This document shows positions 1-8,480 of a DNA stretch of 64,000 nucleotides, piece after piece (the first letter of the stretch is position 1; every line of letters starts with the position of its first letter). The notes below the pieces were generated by a model. The model was not told where the DNA came from and did no database searches. It was given only the letters and a program-made list of their open reading frames with translations. The DNA is taken from positions 310,001 through 374,000 of the forward strand of contig CAVYUG010000006.1 of assembly GCA_963771655.1 (NCBI GenBank), written 5' to 3'. Origin of the DNA: JAWVFM01 sp963771655. Lineage in GTDB: Bacteria; Actinomycetota; Thermoleophilia; Solirubrobacterales; 70-9. The position numbers were made by a program, and so were the translations under genes.

Positions 1-212
1 GGCAGCGGGACGTAGACGGCGTCGACGTCGGGCGCCGCGAGCACCTCCTCGTAGGAGGAGTAGGCGCGCGGGACCTGGAGCTCCGCGGCCTGAGCCTCGG
101 CCCTGGCGACGTCGCGCGAGCCGATCGCGATGACCTCGACGCTGTCCGTCCACCTTGCGCCGGCGACGAGCAACGCGTTGATCCGGGCCGTCGAGAGCAG
201 GGCCAGACGCAT
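1..212 (-). CDS. Gfo/Idh/MocA-family oxidoreductase (N-terminal part)
   Basis: Only the first 70 codons of this leftward gene are inside the window; the rest lies beyond base 1. The visible part reads as a Rossmann NAD(P)-binding half: a first strand MRLALLSTARIN, a second strand VEVIAIGSRD ending in the acidic/polar cofactor contact, and EEVLAAPDVDAVYVPLP, the typical strand and loop of Gfo/Idh/MocA enzymes. The usual GxGxxG is relaxed to STARIN, as in several members of the family. It diverges from the arabinose operon with about 100 bases between the starts, so a sugar dehydrogenase role is possible but is inference. The start is the ATG whose complement ends at 212. Confidence 0.8.
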   Translation of the reverse strand, partial: MRLALLSTARINALLVAGARWTDSVEVIAIGSRDVARAEAQAAELQVPRAYSSYEEVLAAPDVDAVYVPL

Positions 213-303
213 CGGCGCATCGTATGCCGGTCCGTTTGCCAGCAGGGACGGTGTCCGAGCGGTAGTGTTTCCGGCACCGGTCTCTACATGCCTCACGGGG
301 CAA

Positions 304-312
304 GAAGGAGGA
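304..312 (+). promoter_or_regulatory. Strong ribosome binding site that fixes the start of the binding-protein gene
   Basis: GAAGGAGGA sits four bases before the ATG at 316. The same frame is open back to 130, but the stretch before 316 has no signal-peptide or family character, so this site decides for the shorter protein. Confidence 0.75.
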
Positions 313-315
313 GAG

Positions 316-1455
316 ATGTCGGACAAGGAGATCCGTTCGGGCTCTGATCTGGTGGACGACACGATCGAGCGGCTGGAATGGGATGAGTCGAGGCGCGAGC
401 CGACGCCGCACACGAAGCTTCGTGCCCTCACGAGACGCACGGCGCTCACCGGCGCTGGCGCAGCTGCGGCCGCGCTCGCGATCGAGGCCTGCGGCGGCGG
501 AGGGTCGTCGTCGAGCTCGGCGGCGAGCGGCACGCCCGCGGCGGGCATCTTCAAGTCTGGCGGCTACAAGTTCACCTTCGTCTGCCACGTGACGACGAAC
601 CCGTTCTTCGTCCCCACGCAGTACGGAATACAAGACGCCTGCAAGCTGCTCGGCTGCTCATACCAGTGGACGGGTTCGAAGACGAGCAACGTCGCCGAGA
701 TGGTGAACGCGGTCAACAGCGCGATCACCGCCGGCGTCGATGGGATCGCGGTTTGCCTCGTCGACCCCACCGCGTTCAACGCACCGGTTCAGAACGCGCT
801 CGACAAGGACATCCCCGTCATCGCCTTCAACGCCGATGCGGAGGGCAACGCGCGCCTCGCCTACGTCGGCCAGGACCTGTTCCTCTCCGGCCAGGAGTTC
901 GGCAAGCACATCCTCGACCTCGTCCCGGCGGGGAGCGACATCGCGCTCTTCATCGCCACGCCCGGATCGCTCAACATCCAGCCGCGCATCGACGGCGCGA
1001 AGGACACGATCGGAAGCAAGCTCAACGCCGACACGATCGCCACCGGCGCCGCCACCGCGAAGGAGCTGACGGTGATCCAGTCCTACGCGCAGGGCCATCC
1101 GGACGTCGCGGGCATGTTCGCGGTCGATTCGGGGAGCACGATCGCCGTCGGCCAGACGATCCAGAAGCAGAATCTCAAGGGCAAGGTGAAGGGCGGCGGC
1201 TACGACCTGACGGAGCCCACGCCTGAGCTCGTCTCGAAGGGCTATCTCGACGTCACGATCGACCAGCAGCCCTACCTGCAGGGCTTCTTGCCGGCGCTCG
1301 AGTTGTTCCTGTACCAGGCGTCGGAGACGCTCACCGGTCCCGCCGACGTCAACACGGGGCTGAAGTTCGTCGACGCGAGCACGGTCGAGCCCTACGTCAC
1401 GACGAAGACCCGCTACGAGGGCTCGACTACTAAGCCCGGGGTCCTCAAGGCCTAG
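316..1455 (+). CDS. Sugar ABC transporter substrate-binding lipoprotein (CUT2 type, probably arabinose)
   Basis: A 379-residue extracytoplasmic binding protein of the RbsB/AraF type (periplasmic binding protein family 4). A cytoplasm-like lead of about 38 residues is followed by a twin-arginine RRTALTG at 40-41, a hydrophobic stretch and a lipobox-like LAIEAC with Cys59, so export by Tat and lipid anchoring are likely. The mature part has the two-lobe pattern (FTFVCHVTTNPFFVPTQ; ITAGVDGIAVCLVD; DIPVIAFNAD; VAGMFAVDSGSTIAVG). It leads an operon with permease, ATPase and araBAD, which makes L-arabinose or a similar pentose the probable ligand; that specificity is inferred from context only. The -2 position of the lipobox (Glu) is unusual. 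Confidence 0.9.
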   Translation: MSDKEIRSGSDLVDDTIERLEWDESRREPTPHTKLRALTRRTALTGAGAAAAALAIEACGGGGSSSSSAASGTPAAGIFKSGGYKFTFVCHVTTNPFFVPTQYGIQDACKLLGCSYQWTGSKTSNVAEMVNAVNSAITAGVDGIAVCLVDPTAFNAPVQNALDKDIPVIAFNADAEGNARLAYVGQDLFLSGQEFGKHILDLVPAGSDIALFIATPGSLNIQPRIDGAKDTIGSKLNADTIATGAATAKELTVIQSYAQGHPDVAGMFAVDSGSTIAVGQTIQKQNLKGKVKGGGYDLTEPTPELVSKGYLDVTIDQQPYLQGFLPALELFLYQASETLTGPADVNTGLKFVDASTVEPYVTTKTRYEGSTTKPGVLKA

Positions 1456-1465
1456 GTAACGAGCG

Positions 1466-2533
1466 GTGGCAACGGCGGCGGAGACGACGGCCCCCGCCGG
1501 CTCCGAGGGTCCAAGCCAGCCCCACCAGGCCCGCGGTGGAGCTGCGGGCCTTGCGGGTCGCCTGGGAAGGCGATTCCTGACGCTGCGCGAGGGCGGCGTG
1601 ATCCTGGTGACGGCGATCACGATCATCTACTTCGCCGCCACCACCGACAACTTCGCCACCTGGGACAACTTCAAGAACCTCCTTCCCTACTTCGCACCGT
1701 TCGCGATCCTCGGCGCGGGCGAGGTATTCGTGATGATCAACGGCGAGATCGACCTCTCGATCGGCGCCGTCTACCTGCTCTGCCCGTTCATCTTCGAGAA
1801 GCTCGCGAACAACGTCGGCATACCCCTCCTCCCGGCGGTGCTGCTCGCCCTCGTCGTCTGCATGCTCATCGGTGCGATCAACGGGTTCTTCGTCGCCGTC
1901 GTCGGCATCGCCTCGTTCGTCGTCACCCTCGGCACGCTGTTCGCCCTCGAGGGCTTGACGCTCGTCATCTCGCACTCACAACAGGTCGCGATGCCCGGCA
2001 CCTCGGTGGAGGGCGTCAGCACGTTCGCGCAGGTATTCGGCGGCGGCACCTTCTCAGAGCTCATCTGGGCGCTTGTCGTCGTGATCCTGCTTCAGGTCGT
2101 GCTCAGCTTCACCCGCTGGGGGATCTACACGGTCGCGGTCGGCGGTAACCGGCTCGGCGCCGCCGAGGCGGGCATCAAGGTGCAGTGGAACCTGATCCGG
2201 AACTTCATGATTTGCGCGACGTGCGCCGGCCTGGTCGGGATCCTCGAGACCGTGCGGACGACGACCGCGAGCCCCGATCCGTCGGGCGCCAACGACGTGC
2301 TGTTCCTGGGGATCTCGGCGGCGGTGATCGGCGGCACGTTGCTCGCCGGTGGCTCGGGGACCGTCGTCGGCGCTCTTTTCGGGGCACTCTTCCTGGGCGT
2401 CCTCAACGACGGGCTCGTCATCAAGGGAGTGAACGCCGACTACGAGTTTCTCTATCTCGGACTCGCGATCCTCATCGCGATGACGCTGAACACCTACGTG
2501 CAGCGGGTCCGGAAGGGGTCGGGCGTTGGCTGA
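1466..2533 (+). CDS. Sugar ABC transporter permease (CUT2 type)
   Basis: A 355-residue membrane protein with about ten hydrophobic segments, of the RbsC/AraH/XylH family. A cytoplasmic lead of about 35 residues precedes the first membrane segment. The family signatures GEIDLSIGAVYLL and the C-terminal region ISAAVIGGTLLAGGSGTVVGALFGALFLGVLNDGL (broken here: ISAAVIGGTLLAGG then SGTVVGALFGALFLG) are clear. It forms the membrane channel of the importer whose binding protein lies 10 bases upstream and whose ATPase overlaps its end by 8 bases. The GTG at 1466 is the first start after the previous stop. Confidence 0.93.
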   Translation: MATAAETTAPAGSEGPSQPHQARGGAAGLAGRLGRRFLTLREGGVILVTAITIIYFAATTDNFATWDNFKNLLPYFAPFAILGAGEVFVMINGEIDLSIGAVYLLCPFIFEKLANNVGIPLLPAVLLALVVCMLIGAINGFFVAVVGIASFVVTLGTLFALEGLTLVISHSQQVAMPGTSVEGVSTFAQVFGGGTFSELIWALVVVILLQVVLSFTRWGIYTVAVGGNRLGAAEAGIKVQWNLIRNFMICATCAGLVGILETVRTTTASPDPSGANDVLFLGISAAVIGGTLLAGGSGTVVGALFGALFLGVLNDGLVIKGVNADYEFLYLGLAILIAMTLNTYVQRVRKGSGVG

Positions 2534-3380
2534 GGCGTCGCCGGGCGGCGAGGCGGCGACGACGGCCGCGGCGGCGCCCGATGAGGTGCTGCGGGTCGAG
2601 CACCTCGCGAAGAGCTTCGGTCCCATCACGGCCCTCCGCGACATCAACCTGCACCTCAACAAGGGCGAGGTCCTAGGGCTCCTGGGCGACAACGGGTCCG
2701 GGAAGACCACGCTGATCAAGGCGATTTGCGGCCTCCACAAGCCCGACCGGGGCCGGATGTTCGTGAACGGCGAGCCCTACGCGCCGAAGAGCGTCGACGA
2801 CGGCCGCTCGCACGGCATCGACACCGTCTACCAGGACCTGGCGCTCGTCGACGAGCTGACCGTCTACCAGAACATGTTCCTGCACCGCGAGCGGCTGCTG
2901 CGCCCGCTCCCGCTCGTCAACAACCGCGAGATGCGGAGCGACGCCCGCCAGGCGTTCGAGGACATCGGCATCGACATCCCGGCGCTGAACGCACCGGTCG
3001 CCCGGCTCTCGGGCGGCCAGCGGCAGGCGATCGCGGTCGCGCGAACCGTCTACGGCGAGGCGGACATCCTCCTCCTCGACGAGCCGCTGGCGGCGATGGG
3101 CGCCAAGGAGGGCGCGCTGATCCTCGAGCTCATCGACCGCCTCAAGCAGGAGGGCAAGGTCTCGATCATCATGATCCTCCACAACTACGTCCACGTGCTC
3201 GCGACGTGCGACCGGGTCAACCTGCTGCAGGACGGCGTGATCTTCCTCGACAAGCCGACCGCGGAGACGTCGGTCGAGGAACTGACGCAGATCGTGGTCG
3301 AGGAGTACCGGCGGGCTCGGCGGGAGGCGCTCGAGGCCGAGGCGGCCGGCCCGGTCAAGCGCGGCCTCGAAGTCGGCTGA
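2526..3380 (+). CDS. Sugar ABC transporter ATP-binding protein, single ATPase domain
   Basis: A 284-residue ABC ATPase that powers the pentose importer. Walker A GDNGSGKTT at about 55-63, signature LSGGQRQAI near 160 and Walker B ILLLDEPLAA near 181 are intact; the switch His is in IMILHNYVHV. Most CUT2 systems (AraG, RbsA, XylG) carry two fused ATPase domains in about 500 residues; this protein has only one, so it would work as a homodimer. The TTG start at 2526 overlaps the permease stop. The gap to araB is 30 bases. Confidence 0.9.
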   Translation: MAEASPGGEAATTAAAAPDEVLRVEHLAKSFGPITALRDINLHLNKGEVLGLLGDNGSGKTTLIKAICGLHKPDRGRMFVNGEPYAPKSVDDGRSHGIDTVYQDLALVDELTVYQNMFLHRERLLRPLPLVNNREMRSDARQAFEDIGIDIPALNAPVARLSGGQRQAIAVARTVYGEADILLLDEPLAAMGAKEGALILELIDRLKQEGKVSIIMILHNYVHVLATCDRVNLLQDGVIFLDKPTAETSVEELTQIVVEEYRRARREALEAEAAGPVKRGLEVG

Positions 3381-3410
3381 TGGCCCGTCCCTCCGCGTGA
3401 TCCCGGGCCG

Positions 3411-5078
3411 GTGACCGGGGCCGCCCACGCGATCGGCGTCGACTTCGGCACCGAGTCGGGACGGGCGCTGCTCCTCGACCTTCGCTCCGGCCACGAGGAC
3501 GCGGTCAGCGAGGTGCACTACGCACAGGGGGTGATCGACCGCGCGCTTCCCGGGACCGGCGAGGAGCTGCCGCCGGACTGGGCGCTCCAGGACCCCGACG
3601 ATTGGGTCGCCGTGCTCGAGACGGCGATCCCCGCCGTGCTCTCCGACGCCCAGGTCGCCGCCGAGGACGTGGTTGGCCTCGGGGTCGACTTCACCTCCTG
3701 CACGGTGCTTCCTGTCACAGGCGACGGGGTGCCCCTCTGCACGCTCGACGAGTGGCGGGAGCGCCCGCACGCCTGGCCGAAGCTCTGGAAGCACCACGCG
3801 GCGCAGCCGATCGCCGATCGGCTGAACGAGGTCGCGATCTCGCGCGGCGAGGCGTTCCTGTCCCGCTACGGCGGCAGGCTCTCGTCCGAGTGGTACTTCC
3901 CGAAGCTGATCGAGCTCTGGCTTTCGGACCGCGAGGTCTACGACGCCGCGGCGGGCTTCATCGAGGCGACCGACTGGATCGTCTGGCATCTGACGGGCGT
4001 CGAGAAGCGGCAGGCGTGCACGGCCGGCTACAAGGCGTGCTGGTCGGCCCGCGACGGCCTCCCCGCCGTCGAGTTCTTCGAAGCCGCCTACCCGGGCTTC
4101 TCGAGCCCCGCCGAGAAGCTCGGGACCGAGTTCGCCCCGCTCGGCACCCTCGCCGGCGGGCTTCGCCTCGAGGTTGCGTCGCGGGTCGGGCTTCCGGAGG
4201 GCGTCGCAGTCGCGGTCGGGAACGTCGACTCCTTCGTCTCCGTCCCGGGCGCCGGCGTCGAGAGCCCGGGAACCTTTCTGACGGTCGTGGGGACGTCGAT
4301 CTGCGACCTCGTCATCCACCCCGACGAGATCCGCCTGCCCGGGATCACCGGGGTCGTCGAGGACGGGATCGTGCCCGGCTTCTACGGCTACGAGGCGGGG
4401 CAGGTCGCGGTCGGTGACATGCTCGCCTGGTTCGTCGAGGAGCTCGCCCGGCCGTCGGACGGCGATCCCTACGAGGAGCTCGAGCGTGCCGCGGCCGAGA
4501 TCGCGCCGGGCGCCACGGGCCTCGTGGCGCTCGACTGGTGGAACGGCAACCGCTCGATCCTGGCCGACGCCGACCTGACGGGCGTGATCTGCGGCCTGAC
4601 GCTGCAGACGAGGCCGGCCGAGATCTACCGGGCGCTCCTTGAGTCGATCGCCTTCGGCAACAGGCGCATCGTCGACAACTTCACCGAGCACGGGCTCGAG
4701 CTCGACGAGATCGTCGCCTGCGGCGGCATCGCGGAGAAGAGCCCGCTGGCGATGCAGCTGATCGCCGACACGACCGGGCGCTCGGTCCAGGTGCCGGCGT
4801 CGAGCCAGATCCCGGCCCGCGGCGCCGCGCTCTTCGGCGCCGTCGCAGCGGGGACCGAGGCCGGCGGCTTCGCCGACATCCAGAGCGCGGTCGCAGCAAC
4901 TCGGCCGGCGACCGCCCGCACCTACCGGCCGGATCCCGAGGCGGGCCGGGTCTACGATCTCCTCTACGCGGTCTACCGGAGCCTCTATGAGACCCTCGGC
5001 CGCAGCCAGGTCGACCTGCTCCACGAGCTGAAGCGGATCCGCGACCATCGAGGAGACGAGAAAGGAGGCGGAGTATGA
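3411..5078 (+). CDS. araB: Ribulokinase
   Basis: A 555-residue FGGY-family carbohydrate kinase that phosphorylates L-ribulose to L-ribulose 5-phosphate. AraB-specific blocks run along the whole length: AIGVDFGTESGRALLLD at the N-terminus, GVDFTSCTVLPVTGDG, WPKLWKHHAAQ, YGGRLSSEWYFPK, EATDWIVWHLTG, ACTAGYKACW, GTSICDL and GYEAGQVAVGD. These are closer to ribulokinase than to rhamnulo-, fuculo- or xylulokinase. GTG at 3411 begins the homologous region; araA starts inside its stop codon (ATGA), so the two are translationally coupled. Confidence 0.95.
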   Translation: MTGAAHAIGVDFGTESGRALLLDLRSGHEDAVSEVHYAQGVIDRALPGTGEELPPDWALQDPDDWVAVLETAIPAVLSDAQVAAEDVVGLGVDFTSCTVLPVTGDGVPLCTLDEWRERPHAWPKLWKHHAAQPIADRLNEVAISRGEAFLSRYGGRLSSEWYFPKLIELWLSDREVYDAAAGFIEATDWIVWHLTGVEKRQACTAGYKACWSARDGLPAVEFFEAAYPGFSSPAEKLGTEFAPLGTLAGGLRLEVASRVGLPEGVAVAVGNVDSFVSVPGAGVESPGTFLTVVGTSICDLVIHPDEIRLPGITGVVEDGIVPGFYGYEAGQVAVGDMLAWFVEELARPSDGDPYEELERAAAEIAPGATGLVALDWWNGNRSILADADLTGVICGLTLQTRPAEIYRALLESIAFGNRRIVDNFTEHGLELDEIVACGGIAEKSPLAMQLIADTTGRSVQVPASSQIPARGAALFGAVAAGTEAGGFADIQSAVAATRPATARTYRPDPEAGRVYDLLYAVYRSLYETLGRSQVDLLHELKRIRDHRGDEKGGGV

Positions 5079-6475
5079 GCGCAGAGGTCCAGCCCCGGAT
5101 CGGACTGTTGGGGATCATGCAGGAGCTCTACGACGACATGGTGCCGGGGATCACCGATCACCAGGCGGCCTACGCGAAGCAGGTCGGCGATCAGCTCGGG
5201 GGAGTCGCCGACGTCGTCGTCGTGCCGCCCGCTCGCAACCGCGATGACGTCGAGCGCGCCTTCTCCGATCTCGCCGGCGAGGGCGTCGACGGGATCACGA
5301 TCGTGATGCTGACGTACGGCCCGGCGATGAGGACCGTGCGGGCGCTTCTCGACAATCGCCTGCCTCTGCTGCTCGCCAACATCCAGCCGGAGCGGTCGGT
5401 GACGGCCGAATGGGACATGGCCGACCTGACCTACAACCAGGGCATCCACGGCGCCCAGGATCAGGCCAACGCCCTCGTCCGCTCGATGGTCCCGTTCTCG
5501 GTGATCACCGGCGACTGGCGCTCCGACGCCTTCGCGGACGCGTTCGAGTCCTGGGCCAGGGCGGCGCGCGCTGTGACGGCTCTCCGCTCGACCAGGATTG
5601 CGCTCTTCGGCTATCCGATGAACGGGATGGGCGACATCCTCTACGACCAGCCGGCCGCGCTTCGCAGGCTCGGGCCTCTGGTCGTCAACGAGGACCTCGG
5701 CGGCCTCCACTCCCGCATGCAGGCGGTCGGCGACGCCGACATCGAGGCGCTGCTCGCCCGCAATGCCGAGCGGTTCGCCGTCGACGAGGCGCTGCCGCGC
5801 GCCCGTCACGCCTACGCCGCGAGGTTCGAGCTCGCGATCCGGGCGCTGCTCGAGGAGAAGGGCTACCAGGCATGGTCCGCGCACTTCGACTCCGTCGGTG
5901 GGGACGGGCGCTTCGAGCAGCTGCCGCTGCTCGCGGCCTCGAACCTGATGGCCGACGGCTACGGGTACGCCGCCGAGGGCGACACCAACACCGCGACGCT
6001 CATGGTCGCGAGCCAGGCGATGATCGGCGACGCCCACTTCAGCGAGATGTACGCGATGGACTGGGAGCTCGACTCGGTCCTGATCAGCCACATGGGGGAG
6101 GGGAACTGGAAGGTCGCCCGCAGCGATCGCCCGGTACGGCTCGTCGACCGCGAGCTCGGCATCGGCGGGCTAGGCAACCCACCGACGACGGTCTTCTCCG
6201 CCGAGCCGGGCGTCGCGACGACGGCGGCGCTCGTCCCGCTCGAGGGCGAGCTCTACAGGCTGGTGGTCGGGCGCGGCGAGGTCCTCGACACCCCCGAGCT
6301 GCCGAACGTCGAGATGCCGTACTTCCACTTCAGGCCCGACAGCGGCATGGAGCCGTTCATGGACGACTGGCTTCGCCTCGGCGGTCCGCACCACTTCGTC
6401 GCCAACCTCGGCGACCAGACCGAGCGGTGGCGTCGCTTCGCGGAGCTCAACGAGCTCGAGCTCGAGGAGATCTAG
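5075..6475 (+). CDS. araA: L-arabinose isomerase
   Basis: A 466-residue protein converting L-arabinose to L-ribulose. The Mn-binding residues of the family can be placed: Glu in GYGYAAEGDTNTATL (about 302), Glu in FSEMYAMDW (about 325), His in ISHMGEGNW (about 339) and the HH pair in GGPHHFVANLGD (about 438-439). The sequence is a diverged AraA: the usual GYGFGAEGDWKTAAL and FMEDYTYH blocks are recognisable but altered, so activity on a related sugar is not excluded. The ATG overlaps the araB stop by 4 bases and has AAAGGAGG upstream. Confidence 0.9.
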   Translation: MSAEVQPRIGLLGIMQELYDDMVPGITDHQAAYAKQVGDQLGGVADVVVVPPARNRDDVERAFSDLAGEGVDGITIVMLTYGPAMRTVRALLDNRLPLLLANIQPERSVTAEWDMADLTYNQGIHGAQDQANALVRSMVPFSVITGDWRSDAFADAFESWARAARAVTALRSTRIALFGYPMNGMGDILYDQPAALRRLGPLVVNEDLGGLHSRMQAVGDADIEALLARNAERFAVDEALPRARHAYAARFELAIRALLEEKGYQAWSAHFDSVGGDGRFEQLPLLAASNLMADGYGYAAEGDTNTATLMVASQAMIGDAHFSEMYAMDWELDSVLISHMGEGNWKVARSDRPVRLVDRELGIGGLGNPPTTVFSAEPGVATTAALVPLEGELYRLVVGRGEVLDTPELPNVEMPYFHFRPDSGMEPFMDDWLRLGGPHHFVANLGDQTERWRRFAELNELELEEI

Positions 6476-6480
6476 TCGCC

Positions 6481-7173
6481 ATGGGCTCGCTGCGCGAGGA
6501 GGTCCTCGAGGCGAACCTGGCGCTGCCCGAGCACGAGCTGGTGACCCTCACCTGGGGAAACGTGAGCGCCGTCGACCGCGCCCGCGGGCTCGTCGCGATC
6601 AAGCCCAGCGGCGTCGACTACACGGCGATGAGCGCCGACGACATGGTCGTCTGCGACCTCGACGGCAACGCGGTCGAGGGGACCCGGCGGCCCTCGACGG
6701 ACACGCCCACGCACCTCGCGCTCTACCGCGCGTTCGACGCGATCGGGGGCGTCGTCCACACCCACTCGACCTGGGCGACGGCGTGGGCGCAGGCCGAGCG
6801 CGAGATCCCCCTCCTCGGCACGACTCACGCCGACCTCTGCCCGGGCGCGATCCCACTGACGCGCCCGCTGGCGGCCGAGGAGGTCGCCGAGGGCTACGAG
6901 GAGGCGACCGGGGCGGCGCTCGTGGAGGCCGTGAGCGAGGGCGGCGGCGCCGAGGTCGTGCCCTGCGCGCTCGTGCGTGGGCACGGCCCGTTTTGCTGGG
7001 GGACGGACGCGGCGAGCGCGGTCGAGGTGGCGGTCACGCTCGAGGAGGTCGCCCGCCTGGCTCTGCTGACGACGCTGATCGAGCCCGACGCTGGACCGCT
7101 GGCGGCGGCGATCCGCGACAAGCACTTCGAGCGCAAGCACGGGCCGCACGCCTACTACGGCCAGACCTCCTGA
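6481..7173 (+). CDS. araD: L-ribulose-5-phosphate 4-epimerase
   Basis: A 230-residue class II aldolase-fold enzyme that makes D-xylulose 5-phosphate. It carries the AraD signatures TWGNVSAVDR, IKPSGVDY, STDTPTHLALY, the metal-binding VHTHSTWATAWAQA and GTTHADLCPGAIPLTR, RGHGPF, and the C-terminal RKHGPHAYYGQ. Length and order match typical AraD over the full protein. It starts 5 bases after araA and completes the araBAD route, so D-xylulose 5-phosphate can enter the pentose phosphate pathway. Confidence 0.97.
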   Translation: MGSLREEVLEANLALPEHELVTLTWGNVSAVDRARGLVAIKPSGVDYTAMSADDMVVCDLDGNAVEGTRRPSTDTPTHLALYRAFDAIGGVVHTHSTWATAWAQAEREIPLLGTTHADLCPGAIPLTRPLAAEEVAEGYEEATGAALVEAVSEGGGAEVVPCALVRGHGPFCWGTDAASAVEVAVTLEEVARLALLTTLIEPDAGPLAAAIRDKHFERKHGPHAYYGQTS

Positions 7174-7202
7174 GCCCGGGGGCAGATAGACCGCGGCTCC
7201 CG

Positions 7203-8480
7203 ATGGTCGTGCTGGGTGACGACGCGATCGCGCGGCTCGCCGAACACGCGCGCGATGAGGGCTGGACGAGCGCGTTGCTCGTGATGGACCCGAACACCGA
7301 GGAAGCCGCGGGCGGCGCGGTCGCCGAAGCGCTCGCCGGCGCCGGCGTGGAGCCCGGCGCGTTCCGGTTCCCGGAGCGCAGCGGTTTGACGGCGACCGCG
7401 GAGAACGCCGAGGCCGTGCGCGCCCGCCTGCGCCGGGACCGGCCGGACGCGCTGCTCGCCGTCGGGTCGGGCGTCCTCACCGACATCACGCGCTGGGCGG
7501 GGCACCTCGAGAACCGCGACTTCGTGAGCGTGCCCACGGCGGCGTCGATGGATGGCTACGCGTCGAGCGTCGCGGCGATGCAGCTCGACGGCGTCAAGGT
7601 CACCTACCCGGCACGGGCCCCGGAGGCGATCTTCGCCGACGCGCGCGTGGTGGCGGCGGCGCCGGTCGAGATGGCCCGCTCCGGCCTCGGCGACCTGATG
7701 GCGAAGGCGTCGGCCCGGACCGACTGGCTGGCGGCCCACCTGTTGCTCGGTGAGCCGTTCGACGGGGATGTGGTGGAGCGGGTGAGAATGCCGCTCGAGC
7801 GCTCAGCGGCGGGCGTCGAGGAGATCCTGCGTGGGGAGCCAAGCGCGGTTCGCGGGCTGGCCCGTGGGCTGATCGAGTCCGGCGTCGCGATGGCGATCGT
7901 CGGCAGCTCGCGGCCGGCGAGCGGCTGCGAGCACCACGCCTCCCACTTCTGGGACCTGCTCGCCGCGCGGCGCCTGCGGCGGGCGGCGCCGCACGGCCTC
8001 CAGGTCGGCTACGCGACCCGGTTCGCAATCCGCCTGCAGCGCTTCGCCTTCGGCGGCGGCATCGGGTCGGTGGCTCGGCCGCTCCGGTGGGAGCCGTTCG
8101 GTGCCGAGGCGAGGGCATGGCTCGGCGACCCTTCCCCGGAGATCGTGGCCGCGGCCGAGGACAAGCGCCGCTTCATCGCCGCCGGCCTGCCTCGCTGGCC
8201 GCCTGATGCGGAGCGCTGGGAGGCCGTGCGGACGGCCCTGGCGCCGGCCCTGGCGGCGCATCCGGCGGTGGAGCGAGCACTCGAGAAGGCCGGCATCCCA
8301 GGCGCCCCCGGCTTCGCCGACGTCGATTCGCGGACGCTCGCGGCGACCTTCCGCTACGCGAACCGCCTGCGCGCCCGCTACACGACGCTCGACTTTCTCG
8401 AGGGACAGGGAATGCTCGACGAGGCGCTGGAGGCGACGCTCGGAGCGCCTACCAGCGATCGTGGACGTGCTCGCGGATGA
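7203..8480 (+). CDS. araM: AraM-like sn-glycerol-1-phosphate dehydrogenase (EgsA family)
   Basis: A 425-residue member of the iron-containing alcohol dehydrogenase/dehydroquinate synthase superfamily that resembles Bacillus AraM, an NAD(P)-dependent glycerol-1-phosphate dehydrogenase. Visible blocks are VGSGVLTDITR, SVPTAASMDGYASSVA, the metal-site Asp in SGLGDLMAKASARTDW, SRPASGCEHHASHFWDL with its metal His, HGLQVGYATR, and the C-terminal FRYANRLRARYTTLDFLE. ATG at 7203 leaves a short N-terminus; related proteins have about 20-25 residues more, and no canonical upstream start exists in the spacer. Its position after araD copies the ara-operon context known from Bacillus. The 3' end overlaps the convergent aldo/keto reductase gene by 32 bases. 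Confidence 0.85.
   Translation: MVVLGDDAIARLAEHARDEGWTSALLVMDPNTEEAAGGAVAEALAGAGVEPGAFRFPERSGLTATAENAEAVRARLRRDRPDALLAVGSGVLTDITRWAGHLENRDFVSVPTAASMDGYASSVAAMQLDGVKVTYPARAPEAIFADARVVAAAPVEMARSGLGDLMAKASARTDWLAAHLLLGEPFDGDVVERVRMPLERSAAGVEEILRGEPSAVRGLARGLIESGVAMAIVGSSRPASGCEHHASHFWDLLAARRLRRAAPHGLQVGYATRFAIRLQRFAFGGGIGSVARPLRWEPFGAEARAWLGDPSPEIVAAAEDKRRFIAAGLPRWPPDAERWEAVRTALAPALAAHPAVERALEKAGIPGAPGFADVDSRTLAATFRYANRLRARYTTLDFLEGQGMLDEALEATLGAPTSDRGRARG

Noticed and set aside
3411..5078. Rhamnulokinase or fuculokinase identity for the FGGY kinase
   Set aside because: AraB-specific blocks such as WPKLWKHHAAQ and ACTAGYKA, plus the araA and araD neighbours, favour ribulokinase.
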